Shown here piece by piece: positions 9,127 through 17,466 of a stretch of 64,000 bases of DNA. The notes under the pieces were generated by a model that was not told the origin of the DNA, did not search any database, and saw only the letters and a list, made by a program, of their open reading frames with translations. Position numbers and translations under genes: made by a program. Origin of the DNA: Actinomadura xylanilytica (GTDB lineage: Bacteria > Actinomycetota > Actinomycetes > Streptosporangiales > Streptosporangiaceae); the NCBI RefSeq assembly GCF_030283145.1, contig NZ_JASNWE010000004.1, positions 620,001 through 684,000 on the forward strand. The letters are read 5' to 3'. Within the stretch, counting starts at the first letter, position 1; each line of letters begins with the position of its first letter.

Positions 9127-9514
9127 TGCCACACCTCCAGGTTCACCCGTGGTTAAAAGTTGATCACGCTCTCCTTGCGGCCGGCCAGTGAAATGGCGGG
9201 GAAAACCTGACCGGAGGCGGTCAGTGTCATCGTGCCCAATGGCGAAAAAGGGGGGCGCGGTCCGACGGACGCCGTCCGGTCTGATCGCTGTTGAGGGCAT
9301 CGCGTGACGACCGGGGTGGTAGAAGATCAGCAGTCGTCCGGGGGCCTCGATGCGTTCAGCCCACGGCCACGCCGATCGCACAACCCCGTGACCTGCGCCG
9401 ACCTCAGCAGAGATCGATGTGAAACAGCCGTGCCGGACGGGTGGTCGACCGTGCGCGGTAACGCTTCGCGGCCGTCGGTCCAAGAGCGGGTGAACTTCCG
9501 AAAGGAGACAGCGC
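9127..9514. other. Divergent intergenic region between the STAND pair and the sigma factor gene
   Basis: This 388-base gap separates two divergent transcription units, so it should hold both promoters. No reading frame with coding character is seen. TGAAAC at about 9419-9424 followed after roughly 17 nt by GGTCG could be an ECF-type autoregulatory promoter for the sigma factor gene, but similar strings occur by chance. Confidence 0.3.
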
Positions 9515-10087
9515 ATGGCTGAACCTGAGAACGGCCTCTCCCGCATCAGACACGATCCCGAAGCGTTCGAGGCGTTCTACCGGCGCCACGTCGAGACGGT
9601 GAACAGGTTCGTGGCCCGGAGAGTGGACGACCCGCACACCGCTGCGGACATGACCGCCGACGTCTTCATCGCCGTGATCGACTCCGCGCACACCTACAGG
9701 CCGAGCTGCGGCAATGAGATCGGCTGGCTCTTCGGTGTCGCGCGGAACGTCCTGGCCGCCAACCGGCGCCGGGCGGGCCGGGAACTGCGCGCGAACCAGC
9801 GGATCGCGGGGCGGCGGTTGCTCGACCCCGACGACATCGACCGGCTGGTGGAGCGCATCGACGCCGAGAGCACCGGCCGGCGTACCTACCAGGCCCTCGC
9901 CGACCTGCCCGCGGGGGTGCGGGCACTGCTGGAACTGATCGTCGTCGACGGGCTGACGGTCACCGAGGCGGCCGCCGCGCTCGACATCCGCCCGGTCACC
10001 GCCCGGGTCCGGTTGCACCGTGCCCGCAGAGTCCTGAGGGACGTCGTCTCCGCCCAAACCCCCGCGATGGCGTACGCAAAGGAGTGA
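9515..10087 (+). CDS. ECF-type RNA polymerase sigma factor
   Basis: The protein has 190 residues. Region 2 is seen from about residue 14 (EAFEAFYRRHVETVNRFVARR ... DMTADVFIAVI) and reaches the -10 reading helix (EIGWLFGVARNVLAANRRR). Region 4 has LPAGVRALLELIVVDGLTVTEAAAALDIRPVTARVRLHRARR, a typical -35 helix-turn-helix. AAGGAG lies 8 nt before the ATG. It directs RNA polymerase to a small regulon. The next gene, 5 nt downstream, encodes a one-pass membrane protein that may act as its regulator. Confidence 0.9.
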   Translation: MAEPENGLSRIRHDPEAFEAFYRRHVETVNRFVARRVDDPHTAADMTADVFIAVIDSAHTYRPSCGNEIGWLFGVARNVLAANRRRAGRELRANQRIAGRRLLDPDDIDRLVERIDAESTGRRTYQALADLPAGVRALLELIVVDGLTVTEAAAALDIRPVTARVRLHRARRVLRDVVSAQTPAMAYAKE

Positions 10088-10092
10088 TCCCC

Positions 10093-10710
10093 ATGCAGAC
10101 CTTCGAAGACCGGCTCCTCGCGGAGCTCAAGCACGTCGTGGCGACCAACCGGCCGGCCGCAGAGTCCCGGCGCCGACCGCGGCGGTGGACGGGACGCATC
10201 GTCCTAACCGCCGGAGTCGTCGCGGCCGCGGTCGGAACGGTGATCGCGGTACCCGCCCTCACCCAGGACAAGAGCGCGCGGGCGAACGCCATCGAGCGTG
10301 CCCCGGACGGCTCCATCGCGGTCCATCTGGTGGAGTTCACCCATCCCGAACGGGTCGAACAGAAGCTGCGCGCCTTGGGAGTGCCGGCGAAAGTGGACTT
10401 CCTGCCGTTCGGCACACAGTGCAAGGGACGTGAGTACGACAGCGACTTCTGGATGTACGAGAAGCCGGACGCCGGGGTCTTCGGGGACGACCCCGGATCC
10501 GACCCGCAGGCCGACGAGGACATGAGGGGAGAGGTGGGCGCGCGCATCCATCCGGACAAGCTGAAGCCCGGGGAGATGGTGGTCCTCGACGTCTGGTTCG
10601 AGGACGCGGCGACCGTCCTCAGCCCCATGGTGAAGAGGGTCGGGACGGTACCCGCCTGTGTCCGGGTGCCGGGTGGCCCTCAGTCGGGCGCCGACGGCGT
10701 CGGGGGCTGA
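10093..10710 (+). CDS. Single-pass membrane protein, possible anti-sigma partner
   Basis: The protein has 205 residues. I chose ATG 10093 because AAAGGAG is about 9 nt upstream; the earlier GTG at 10084 would have no ribosome site. A basic cytoplasmic part of about 35 residues (ESRRRPRRWTGR) is followed by one membrane helix (IVLTAGVVAAAVGTVIAVPAL) and an outer domain of about 145 residues ending in a Gly-rich tail. Its place just after the sigma gene suggests it holds or senses for the sigma factor, but the zinc anti-sigma motif (HxxxCxxC) is absent, so this rests on context alone. Confidence 0.65.
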   Translation: MQTFEDRLLAELKHVVATNRPAAESRRRPRRWTGRIVLTAGVVAAAVGTVIAVPALTQDKSARANAIERAPDGSIAVHLVEFTHPERVEQKLRALGVPAKVDFLPFGTQCKGREYDSDFWMYEKPDAGVFGDDPGSDPQADEDMRGEVGARIHPDKLKPGEMVVLDVWFEDAATVLSPMVKRVGTVPACVRVPGGPQSGADGVGG

Positions 10711-10756
10711 TCTCGGAAACGGGATCGGGCGCACTTGCCGATCCCCCTCCAGGCGG

Positions 10757-10790
10757 AGGCCCGGCTCCCGAGCAGACCGGAGCCGGGCCT
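10757..10790. terminator. Rho-independent-type hairpin after the sigma operon
   Basis: AGGCCCGGCTCC at 10757-10768 pairs perfectly with GGAGCCGGGCCT at 10779-10790 around a 10-nt loop, followed by TTGGTCTTT. It lies 47 nt after the stop of the membrane protein gene and before the end of the convergent VOC gene. Confidence 0.75.
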
Positions 10791-10987
10791 TGGTCTTTCG
10801 AAGATCGGCCGATCGGAACTGATGACATCGACGGGGAAGTCGAGTTCCTGCAACAGCTCACCGATCCTGTCCCAGGACTTGTCACACCCACGGGTGGACT
10901 TTGGCGCCCCTGGCCTGCCGGGGGCTCGATGGCGATGACCGGCCTGCGCGATGCCGGCCGTCGTGGCCGCATCGGTGGCCGGACGGC

Positions 10988-11398
10988 TCAGCGAAGCTCC
11001 TGGATGCGGATCAGGTTGCCCGCGGGATCGCGGAAGGCGCAGTCGCGGATGCCGTACGGCTGCTCGGTCGGCTCCTGGACGACCTCGGCGTCGGCGGCCC
11101 GCACCTTCTCGAAGGTGCCGTCGAGGTCCCGGGTGGCCAGCAGGATCCAGCCGTAGGTGCCCTTGGCCATCATCTCGGCGATGGTGCGGCGCTCGTCCTC
11201 GGTGACCCCGGGGTCTGCGGCCGGCGGCGCCAGGAGGATGGACGTGGAGGGCCGGCCGACCGGGCCGACCGTGATCCAGCGCATCCTGCCCTGTCCGACG
11301 TCGCTGCGGACCTCGAAGCCGAGGGCGTCGCGGTAGAAGGCCAGGGACGCGTCCGGATCGTCATGCGGGAGAAAGCTCGTGTGGATGGTGATGTCCAT
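10988..11398 (-). CDS. VOC (glyoxalase/bleomycin-resistance fold) protein
   Basis: The protein has 136 residues. The fold is read from DPDASLAFYRDALGFEVRSD at the start and DGTFEKVRAADAEVVQEP, YGIRDCAFRDPAGNLIRI at the end, the two beta-alpha-beta-beta-beta modules of the superfamily. It resembles the protein at 46532-46948 in length and in the PYGxRDCAFRDPxGN segment, so the two are paralogues. Such proteins bind a metal and small molecules; the reaction cannot be named. Confidence 0.85.
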   Translation of the reverse strand: MDITIHTSFLPHDDPDASLAFYRDALGFEVRSDVGQGRMRWITVGPVGRPSTSILLAPPAADPGVTEDERRTIAEMMAKGTYGWILLATRDLDGTFEKVRAADAEVVQEPTEQPYGIRDCAFRDPAGNLIRIQELR

Positions 11399-11573
11399 GA
11401 CGATCAGGCTACGTTGACCTGCGCTTCTCGATTCCTGACCGACCTGGCCGGCCGGTCCGCCGCGTCCCGGAGGCCGCGCGCACCGGGCCCGGCCGTGTTC
11501 CCGGCGCGAGGCCCGGCGAGGGTAGTCGCCGATCTTGGTCTCGGGGCCCGCCGGGCGTCAATAGGATCCTCTG

Positions 11574-12863
11574 ATGATCACCAGACGATGGTTGGCGGGC
11601 GGCTGTCTGCTCGGCGTGTCGGCCGCCCTGACCTTGTTCGGCACGCCGGCCGTCTCCGCCGATGACGGTGGTGCCGCGGAGCCGCCCAAGGTCGAGCTGG
11701 TGCTCGACGTCAGCGGCTCGATGCGCGCCCGGGACATCGACGGGCGCAGCCGGATGTCGGTCGCCCAGCAGTCCATGGGCGAAGTGGTGGACGCCCTGCC
11801 GGCGGAGACGCAGCTGGGCTTCCGGGTGCTCGGGTCGCGGTACCGGTTCCCTGGCAGTTCCAAGGCCGTCGGCTGCAAGGACACCCAGCAGATCGCCCCG
11901 GTCGGCCCGATGGACAAGGTGGAGACGAAGGCGGCGATCGCGACGCTGCGTCCGACCGGCTGGACCCCGATCGGGCTCGCGCTCCGCGCCGCCGCCAAGG
12001 ACCTCGGCACCGGTGAGACGACGCGGCGGATCGTCCTCATCACCGACGGCGAGGACACCTGCTCGCCGCCCGACCCCTGCGACGTGGCCCGCGAGCTGGC
12101 CGCCCAGGGGACGCACCTGGTCGTGGACACCCTCGGGCTCACCCTGGACGACAAGGTCCGCCGGCAGCTCACCTGCATCGCCGACGCGACCGGGGGGACG
12201 TACACGGCCGTCCAGCACCAGCAGGAGCTGACCGGCCGCCTCAACCAGCTCGTCCAGCGGGCCAGGACGACCTACAAGCAGACCCCGCACAAGGTGGCCG
12301 GGGGCGCGCAGTGCGCCAACGCGCCGGTGCTCGCCCCCGGCGTGTACACCGACCGGGAGCGGTTCGGCGAGCACCGCTGGTACCGGGTGTCGGTGGCTCC
12401 GGGGCAGGAGCTGCGCACCTCCGTCAGCGTCGCGCTCGACCGGAAGCTGAACCCCGACTACGGGGTACTGCTGCGCGCGGTGTCCCAGGGCGGCCAGGAA
12501 CTCGTCCGCGGCACCGGCGCGGGCAGCGGGCGCACCGACGTGCAGTCCACCGGCCTGCGCTGGTCGGACCAGCGGCCCGAGACGGACGTGTCCGCGTCGC
12601 CCACGCCGGGCGGCGGGTCCGGCGAAGGGACGGTCTGCCTGGTGGTCAGCAACTCCTTCTCCGCCCCCGCCTCCGTGCGGACGGCGCCCGGCATGCCGCT
12701 GGAGCTGACCGTCGACCTGGTGCGCTCCTCGGACGCGCCGGGCGGGCCCGACCTGGGCCGCGGCTGGCTGCTGCTGGCCGTGCTCGCCGGGACCGGCCTG
12801 GTCGCCGGTCTCATCACCGGATGGCTCGCCCGCTGGCGGGTCGCCATCTGGAAGGAGAACTGA
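11574..12863 (+). CDS. Surface-anchored von Willebrand factor A domain protein
   Basis: The protein has 429 residues. A signal peptide (to about residue 29, ending AVSA) is followed by a VWA domain from about residue 40 with an intact MIDAS metal site: DVSGS (Asp45, Ser47, Ser49), the Thr in TGWTPIG and the Asp in LITDGEDTC. A beta-rich domain follows, then a C-terminal membrane helix (GWLLLAVLAGTGLVAGLITGWLA) with a short basic tail. TAGGAT at 11562-11567 lies 6 nt before the ATG, pointing to a leaderless mRNA. It forms an operon with the next gene. Metal-dependent protein binding at the cell surface is likely. Confidence 0.85.
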   Translation: MITRRWLAGGCLLGVSAALTLFGTPAVSADDGGAAEPPKVELVLDVSGSMRARDIDGRSRMSVAQQSMGEVVDALPAETQLGFRVLGSRYRFPGSSKAVGCKDTQQIAPVGPMDKVETKAAIATLRPTGWTPIGLALRAAAKDLGTGETTRRIVLITDGEDTCSPPDPCDVARELAAQGTHLVVDTLGLTLDDKVRRQLTCIADATGGTYTAVQHQQELTGRLNQLVQRARTTYKQTPHKVAGGAQCANAPVLAPGVYTDRERFGEHRWYRVSVAPGQELRTSVSVALDRKLNPDYGVLLRAVSQGGQELVRGTGAGSGRTDVQSTGLRWSDQRPETDVSASPTPGGGSGEGTVCLVVSNSFSAPASVRTAPGMPLELTVDLVRSSDAPGGPDLGRGWLLLAVLAGTGLVAGLITGWLARWRVAIWKEN

Positions 12864-12865
12864 CC

Positions 12866-13681
12866 ATGCGCGCCGCCCCCCTCCTCCTCCCCCCGGCCGC
12901 CGGCGCCGTCCTGCTGCTGGCCGCCGCCGGACCGGCCGCCGCGGACGGCTCCTCCCCGAGCCCCCGTCCGGCCATCGGCACCGCCGGGACGTCCTTCCTG
13001 ACGGCGACCACCGTGGAACCGGGGCAGCCGGTCCGCGTGTCCGCCTCGACCGGCGACCATCTGTACTGGTCGTTCGCCGCCGCCGCCGGGCAGACCGACC
13101 GGATCACGGTGACCGTCGCGCTGCCCCCGGCGGCGAGCCGCCACGGCGCCGCGACGTACACGGCCGATGTCTTCGACGGGCTGCGCCGCCGCCAGGCGTG
13201 CACGGCCGGTCCGCAGAACGCGACAGCGGCGGCGAGCGCGACGAGCGTCAGGCTGCACTGCACGCTGCGTCAGGTCCGCGCCTGGGCCGAGCCGTGGTCG
13301 GACGACCCTCTGCCGGGCACCTACTACCTGCGGCTGTCGGCGAGCGACCTGCCCGAGCCGGACCTCGGCCTGCCGATCCGCGCGGACGTGCAGATCACCG
13401 CGAAGGACGGCGACGCGCAGCCGGCGGGCGCGAAGCTGGAGGCGCCGCTGTCCCCCGCCGTCAACCCGGGGACCACCCTGGCTCCGGACGCCGCGCCGGC
13501 GGCGTCGCCGTCCGCCGTCAGTTCGGCGCCGAAGCCGGCCGAGCGCGTCAAGGGCTGGTTCTCCTGGCCGTCCGGCCGGTGGTGGTGGACGCTCGGCGGC
13601 GGTGTCCTCGCCGCCATCGCGGCCGTGGCGGGGTTCAGCCTGACCCGCCATCCGCGCCGCTGGTTCTCCGCTCCCCGCTGA
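12866..13681 (+). CDS. Secreted, membrane-anchored partner of the VWA protein
   Basis: The protein has 271 residues and starts 2 nt after the VWA gene, with AAGGAGAAC overlapping the end of that gene as ribosome site. It has a signal peptide (LLLPPAAGAVLLLAAAGPAAA), a beta-rich outer domain resembling the second domain of the VWA protein (PVRVSASTGDHLYWSF), a Pro/Ala/Ser-rich stalk, and a C-terminal helix (WWTLGGGVLAAIAAVAGFSL) with basic residues inside. The shared topology suggests both sit side by side on the membrane. No enzyme motif is present. Confidence 0.75.
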   Translation: MRAAPLLLPPAAGAVLLLAAAGPAAADGSSPSPRPAIGTAGTSFLTATTVEPGQPVRVSASTGDHLYWSFAAAAGQTDRITVTVALPPAASRHGAATYTADVFDGLRRRQACTAGPQNATAAASATSVRLHCTLRQVRAWAEPWSDDPLPGTYYLRLSASDLPEPDLGLPIRADVQITAKDGDAQPAGAKLEAPLSPAVNPGTTLAPDAAPAASPSAVSSAPKPAERVKGWFSWPSGRWWWTLGGGVLAAIAAVAGFSLTRHPRRWFSAPR

Positions 13682-13693
13682 ACCACCGCGCCC

Positions 13694-13724
13694 GCGGCCG
13701 GGCACCGCACCGGTGCCCGGCCGC
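13694..13724. terminator. Hairpin after the VWA operon
   Basis: GCGGCCGGGCACCG (13694-13707) pairs perfectly with CGGTGCCCGGCCGC (13711-13724) around a 3-nt loop, 12 nt after the stop codon of the second VWA-locus gene. There is no U-run, which is normal for actinomycete terminators. Confidence 0.7.
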
Positions 13725-13771
13725 CTCGCGAATCGCGCCGGAACCGGCCGCGGACCTGGAAAGGGACGAGC

Positions 13772-13948
13772 ATGAGCTTTATGGCGCTGTACTCCAGGGC
13801 GCTCCTGGCCGCCCTGTTCGGCAGGCGGCCTCCGGCCGGACAAGGGCCGCCGCGCAAGCCGTCCGATGACCGCACAAGCCCGGAATGCGGCGAGGACGAA
13901 ACAGCCGTCCCCCGCCGTCCCGAGGACCCCGGACAACACCGGCCGTGA
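13772..13948 (+). CDS. Small hypothetical protein (58 aa)
   Basis: ATG at 13772 follows GGAAAGGGACGAG. The peptide begins MSFMALYSRALLAALFGRR, a short amphipathic or membrane-touching helix, and continues as a polar Pro-rich tail. It lies between a terminator and the type III polyketide synthase region. No family is recognised. The good ribosome site and the hydrophobic start argue for a real gene, the low-complexity tail against. Confidence 0.4.
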   Translation: MSFMALYSRALLAALFGRRPPAGQGPPRKPSDDRTSPECGEDETAVPRRPEDPGQHRP

Positions 13949-14149
13949 CCGGCCACAGATCGTCCGGCCGGAGTGCCCGTCCACGCCGCCGACGCTCGTG
14001 CCGTTCGCCAGCGATCGCCGAGGCGCTGGACGCCGCGGAACTGTCTGCGATCGATGATGAGAGCATCGCCGGGTCCGTCGAGGAGCTACGGAGGGGGAAC
14101 ACCGGCGAGCCCGGTGCCGCCCCTCGGAAGCGGCACCGGCGGCGAGCGT

Positions 14150-14212
14150 CGACTCGCCCGATCCGAACGCCCCGTTGATCCAGTTCACCTGACCGCCGAG
14201 TTCTCCACCCAT
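14150..14212 (-). pseudogene. Fragment of a TmrB-like P-loop ATPase
   Basis: Read from the ATG at 14212 the peptide has GQVNWINGAFGSGESTLA, very close to the WINGAFGxGKT start of TmrB-like ATPases, but with Glu where the catalytic Walker A lysine should be. The family likeness ends within about 20 codons and no frame continues it. It is best read as a relic. The rest of 13949-14282 shows no convincing gene; the plus-strand frame over it has some acidic, helical character (IAEALDAAELSAIDDESIAG) but no start with a ribosome site. Confidence 0.35.
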
Positions 14213-14282
14213 GACGCTTCACCGTGGTCAGCGGTGTCGGCGTCGCAGTTGTGGGCATGGGAACAGATGGGGTGAATGTCTC

Positions 14283-15374
14283 ATGCGTGTAGTTGCGGTA
14301 CGAACCGTGCTTCCGGAACATCGCTATGAGCAGCATCAGATCACCAAGGCCGTCAAGCGGTGGACGGCGGGCGACCAGAGGCTGCTCGAGCGGTTCCACG
14401 CGGCCACCCAGGTGACAGGGCGGAACCTGGCGCTGCCGCTGGAGGAGTACGAGAATCTGACCGGGTTCACCGCGGCCAACGACCTCTATATCGAGACCGC
14501 CATCGACCTGGGGACGAAGGCGGTCCGGGAGGTGCTGGAGGCGGCCTCGATCGATCCGCGGCAGGTCGACCACCTGGTCTTCTGCTCCTCGACCGGAGTG
14601 GCGACGCCCTCTGTGGACGCCGCGTTGGCGCAGCGGGCGGGCCTGCGTGAGGACGTCAAGCGGCTGCCGGTCTTCGGGCTGGGCTGCGCGGGCGGGGCGG
14701 CGGGGCTGTCGCGGCTGCACGACTACCTGCGCGCCTGGCCGGACCAGGTCGCGGTACTGGTCTGCGTCGAGTTGTGCTCGCTGACCGTCCAGCACGACGA
14801 CGCTTCGATGGCGAACCTGGTGGGCAGCGGCCTCTTCGGCGACGGCGCGGCGGCGGTCGCGGCGATCGGCGACCGGCGGGAGGCGGACGAGCCGCCGGCG
14901 GCCCTGGCGAACGGCTCCGGGCCGGAGCGGGGCCCCGTCGGGCCCCGTGTCGTCGCGACCCGCAGCAGGCTCTATCCCGACACGGCGCGGCTGATGGGCT
15001 GGAACGTGGGCGAGCACGGCTTCCGCATCGTCCTGGCCGCCGACCTGGTGGACATCGTCGAGTCCAGCCTGGGCGACGACGTCACCGCGTTCCTCGCCGA
15101 CCACGGCCTGTCCCCCGGCGAGGTCTCCTCCTGGGTCTGCCATCCCGGCGGCCCCAAGGTGATCGACAAGATCGCCGAGGTCCTCGCGCTGGACGACGGG
15201 GAGCTCGACCTCACCTGGCACTCGCTCCAGCGGCTCGGCAACCTCTCGTCGGTTTCGGTGCTGAACGTACTGGAGGAGACGATCGCGCGGCGGCACCGGC
15301 CCGAGGACGAGCCCGGCCTGCTCATGGCCCTCGGACCCGGGTTCTCCGCCGAACTGCTGCTGCTGCGGTGGTGA
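14283..15374 (+). CDS. Type III polyketide synthase
   Basis: The protein has 363 residues, the usual size of chalcone/stilbene-synthase-fold enzymes. The catalytic triad is in place: Cys135 in FGLGCAGGAAGLSR, His287 in VCHPGGPKVID and Asn320 in LQRLGNLSSVSVL. It would condense malonyl-CoA units on an acyl-CoA starter. The next gene encodes an ICMT-type methyltransferase, the arrangement seen in alkylresorcinol/alkylpyrone loci such as srsAB of Streptomyces and bpsAB of Bacillus, so a methylated phenolic or pyrone lipid is a fair guess. No hydroxylase gene of the srsC type follows. Confidence 0.9.
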   Translation: MRVVAVRTVLPEHRYEQHQITKAVKRWTAGDQRLLERFHAATQVTGRNLALPLEEYENLTGFTAANDLYIETAIDLGTKAVREVLEAASIDPRQVDHLVFCSSTGVATPSVDAALAQRAGLREDVKRLPVFGLGCAGGAAGLSRLHDYLRAWPDQVAVLVCVELCSLTVQHDDASMANLVGSGLFGDGAAAVAAIGDRREADEPPAALANGSGPERGPVGPRVVATRSRLYPDTARLMGWNVGEHGFRIVLAADLVDIVESSLGDDVTAFLADHGLSPGEVSSWVCHPGGPKVIDKIAEVLALDDGELDLTWHSLQRLGNLSSVSVLNVLEETIARRHRPEDEPGLLMALGPGFSAELLLLRW

Positions 15375-15378
15375 TCCC

Positions 15379-15936
15379 CTGCTCGCCTACACGCTGCTGA
15401 TCCTGCTCGTCGCCGCCGAGCGGCTCGCCGAGCTCGTCGTGTCCCGCCGCAATCTGGCGTGGGCCAGGCGGCGCGGCGGCATCGAGTACGGCCGGCGGCA
15501 CTACCCCGGATTCTTCGTCCTCCAGACGCTCCTGCTGGCCGGGGCGCCCCTGGAGGCATGGCTGCTCGACCGGCCCTTCATCCCCGCCCTGGGATGGCCG
15601 ATGCTGGCGGTGTGCGTCCTCGCCCAGGGACTGCGCTGGTGGTGCATCACCACCCTGCGCGAGCAGTGGAACACCCGGGTGATCATCGTCCCCGGCCTCC
15701 GGCTCATCGACAAGGGCCCCTACCGCTACCTGCGCCATCCCAACTACCTGGCGGTGGTCGTCGAAGGCGTCGCGGTGCCGCTCGTCCACACCGCCTGGCT
15801 GACGGCCCTGATCTTCACGGTCGCCAATCTGGGCCTGCTGAGGATCCGGATCGGTGTCGAGGATGACGCACTCCACCAGGCCGCGGCCATGACGAGCGCT
15901 CCGCCCGGCTCCCCGCAGGCCCCGCCCGTGCTCTAG
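15379..15936 (+). CDS. Isoprenylcysteine carboxyl methyltransferase-family enzyme
   Basis: The protein has about 185 residues and four or five membrane helices. The C-terminal SAM-binding region is clear: VPGLRLIDKGPYRYLRHPNYLAVVVEG. The first helix (LLAYTLLILLVAAERLAELVVSRR) is in frame but has no ATG, GTG or TTG before it; the frame is open back into the preceding gene. I place the start at CTG 15379, just after the stop of the polyketide synthase; the first canonical start (GTG 15439) would cut off the helix. It probably O-methylates the lipid made by the polyketide synthase, as BpsB/SrsB-type enzymes do. Confidence 0.75.
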   Translation: MLAYTLLILLVAAERLAELVVSRRNLAWARRRGGIEYGRRHYPGFFVLQTLLLAGAPLEAWLLDRPFIPALGWPMLAVCVLAQGLRWWCITTLREQWNTRVIIVPGLRLIDKGPYRYLRHPNYLAVVVEGVAVPLVHTAWLTALIFTVANLGLLRIRIGVEDDALHQAAAMTSAPPGSPQAPPVL

Positions 15937-15965
15937 GTGTACTGCCCAGGGACGTTGGTCAATCT

Positions 15966-16137
15966 GGGCCGTGTTTCAAAGCCCGGCCCGGCGTCCTCGC
16001 CTGGCGGCTCGGACACCGACCTGGCTTGGGCGAACGCGACATCGCTCCGCGATCCGGCCGGTGGGGCTCGCCTCCGGCATCGCCCCACCGGCCAGATAAC
16101 GCGCTCGCCGACGGCCGAGGCACTTTGAGACAGGCCC
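15966..16137 (-). repeat. 172-bp palindromic repeat element, copy A
   Basis: On the minus strand this copy reads from GGGCCTGTCTCAAAGTGCC to TTTGAAACACGGCCC. The ends form an imperfect inverted repeat (GGGCCTGTCTCAAAG against GGGCCGTGTTTCAAAG). Inside is a strong hairpin, CTGGCCGGTGGGGC facing GCCCCACCGGCC, and a small ATCGC-GCGAT stem-loop. The same sequence occurs at 48432-48603 and 61119-61290. This copy touches the stop codon (TAG) of the M20 peptidase gene. No protein is encoded; a miniature inverted-repeat transposable element is the likeliest identity. Confidence 0.8.
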
Positions 16138-17294
16138 TAGGCCCGGTAGGGGGCGGCGATCAGGGCGGCGAGCAGGGCCGCGCGTTCGGGCAGGGCGGCC
16201 AGGACGATGTGCTCGTCGGGGGCGTGCGCGCCCCGGCCGCGGGGGCCCAGGCCGTCGAGGGTGGGCAGGCCGCGGGAGCCGGGCAGGTTGGTGTCGCCGG
16301 CGCCCGCCGCCGGGCGGCCCTCGATCGTCTGGCCGAGCGCGGCGCCCACCGCCGCCAGGTGGGCCAAGAGCGGATTCGCGGGGTCGTCCTGCCAGGTGGG
16401 ACGGGACGTCAGCACCTCGGCCTCGACCGTCGCGCCGGCGCGGATCGGGCGGGCGTTCTCGAGGACGTCGAGCATCCGGCGCTCAGCGTCGGCGTCGGTG
16501 AAGCGGAGGCCGATCTCCGCCCAGGCGTCGGCGGCGATCACGTTGGCGCGGGTGCCGCCCTCGACGCGGCCGATGTTGCACAGCGTGGTGCCGTCGCCGG
16601 GGACCGCGGCGCGGACGGCGGCGAGCTGGTCGAGCAGCTCGTCGATCGCGGACACGCCGCGGTCGGGGTCGAGGGCGGCGTGCGCCTCCTTGCCGCGCAC
16701 CCGCAGCGCGATCCGGGTGCTGCCGCGCCGGGCGCTCTTGCAGGCACCGTCGGGGTGCGGCGACTCCAGCCCGATCACCGCGGCGGCGCCGGGGAGGGCG
16801 GCCTCGACGACCGCGCGGCCGGTCGGGCTGCCGACCTCCTCGTCGGCCACCACGACCGCGCGGACCGGCGCGGGCACCGCGATCCCGGCGTCCGCCAGCG
16901 CGCGCAGGGCCATCTCGAGGGCGACCAGGCCGCTCTTCATGTCGAGCACGCCCGGCCCGGTGACGGTCGTCCCGTCGTCGGTGTAGGGCATCTCGGCGAG
17001 GCGGCCCACCGGCCAGACGGTGTCGTAGTGGCCGACGACCAGCAGGTGGCCGCCGCCGTCCGGGCCCCATGAGGTGACCAGGTGGTCGCCGTGCGGGGAC
17101 GGGACCCGGCTCACCCGCCCGCCGCTGGCCGCCTGCCCCGCCGCGACCAGGTCCGCACAGCGGGCGAGGGCCTCGGCGTCGCCGCTGGGCGACTCGGCCA
17201 GCGCGTACTCGCGGAGGCGGGCGCGGCCGTAGTCGAGCTGCGCGGCGACGGCCGCGGTGATGGCGGCGGCGGTCTCGGGGGCGATCGCGGTCAT
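16137..17294 (-). CDS. M20-family metallopeptidase/deacylase (carboxypeptidase G2-like)
   Basis: The protein has 385 residues, with AGGAGA before the ATG at 17294. The metal sites of the M20 family are in order: GHYDTVWP (His89, Asp91), GPGVLDMKSG (Asp118) and ADEEVGS (catalytic Glu152, Glu153). The lid domain lies around residues 190-300. It is divergent from a GNAT gene and an enolase-superfamily racemase gene. In Geobacillus kaustophilus an M20 enzyme in this setting removes the succinyl group from N-succinyl-L-amino acids; the same role is inferred here. Amidohydrolysis of another N-acyl amino acid or folate-like substrate is possible. Confidence 0.85.
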   Translation of the reverse strand: MTAIAPETAAAITAAVAAQLDYGRARLREYALAESPSGDAEALARCADLVAAGQAASGGRVSRVPSPHGDHLVTSWGPDGGGHLLVVGHYDTVWPVGRLAEMPYTDDGTTVTGPGVLDMKSGLVALEMALRALADAGIAVPAPVRAVVVADEEVGSPTGRAVVEAALPGAAAVIGLESPHPDGACKSARRGSTRIALRVRGKEAHAALDPDRGVSAIDELLDQLAAVRAAVPGDGTTLCNIGRVEGGTRANVIAADAWAEIGLRFTDADAERRMLDVLENARPIRAGATVEAEVLTSRPTWQDDPANPLLAHLAAVGAALGQTIEGRPAAGAGDTNLPGSRGLPTLDGLGPRGRGAHAPDEHIVLAALPERAALLAALIAAPYRA

Positions 17295-17399
17295 GTCTCT
17301 CCTGTGCGGTCGGTGGACGAGCACTGATCTTCGTGCGCGAACATACGGATCGTAAGCCCGCACGATGCGGCCACCATTCTTGACGCTGACGTGGAGCGA

Positions 17400-17408
17400 T
17401 GCTACAAC
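17400..17408. promoter_or_regulatory. Candidate regulator site in the M20/GNAT divergent promoter
   Basis: TGCTACAAC here is the reverse complement of GTTGTAGCA at 24225-24233, upstream of the SIS-domain gene. These are the two promoter regions of the same gene module, so a shared operator is plausible. The region is also markedly AT-richer than its surroundings (ACATAGATCCACAACATATC), as expected for a promoter. A 9-base match alone is weak. Confidence 0.3.
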
Positions 17409-17466
17409 CAGGACATAGATCCACAACATATCTAGGTCAGGACATGTGCTGACAGTAAGTGATGCG

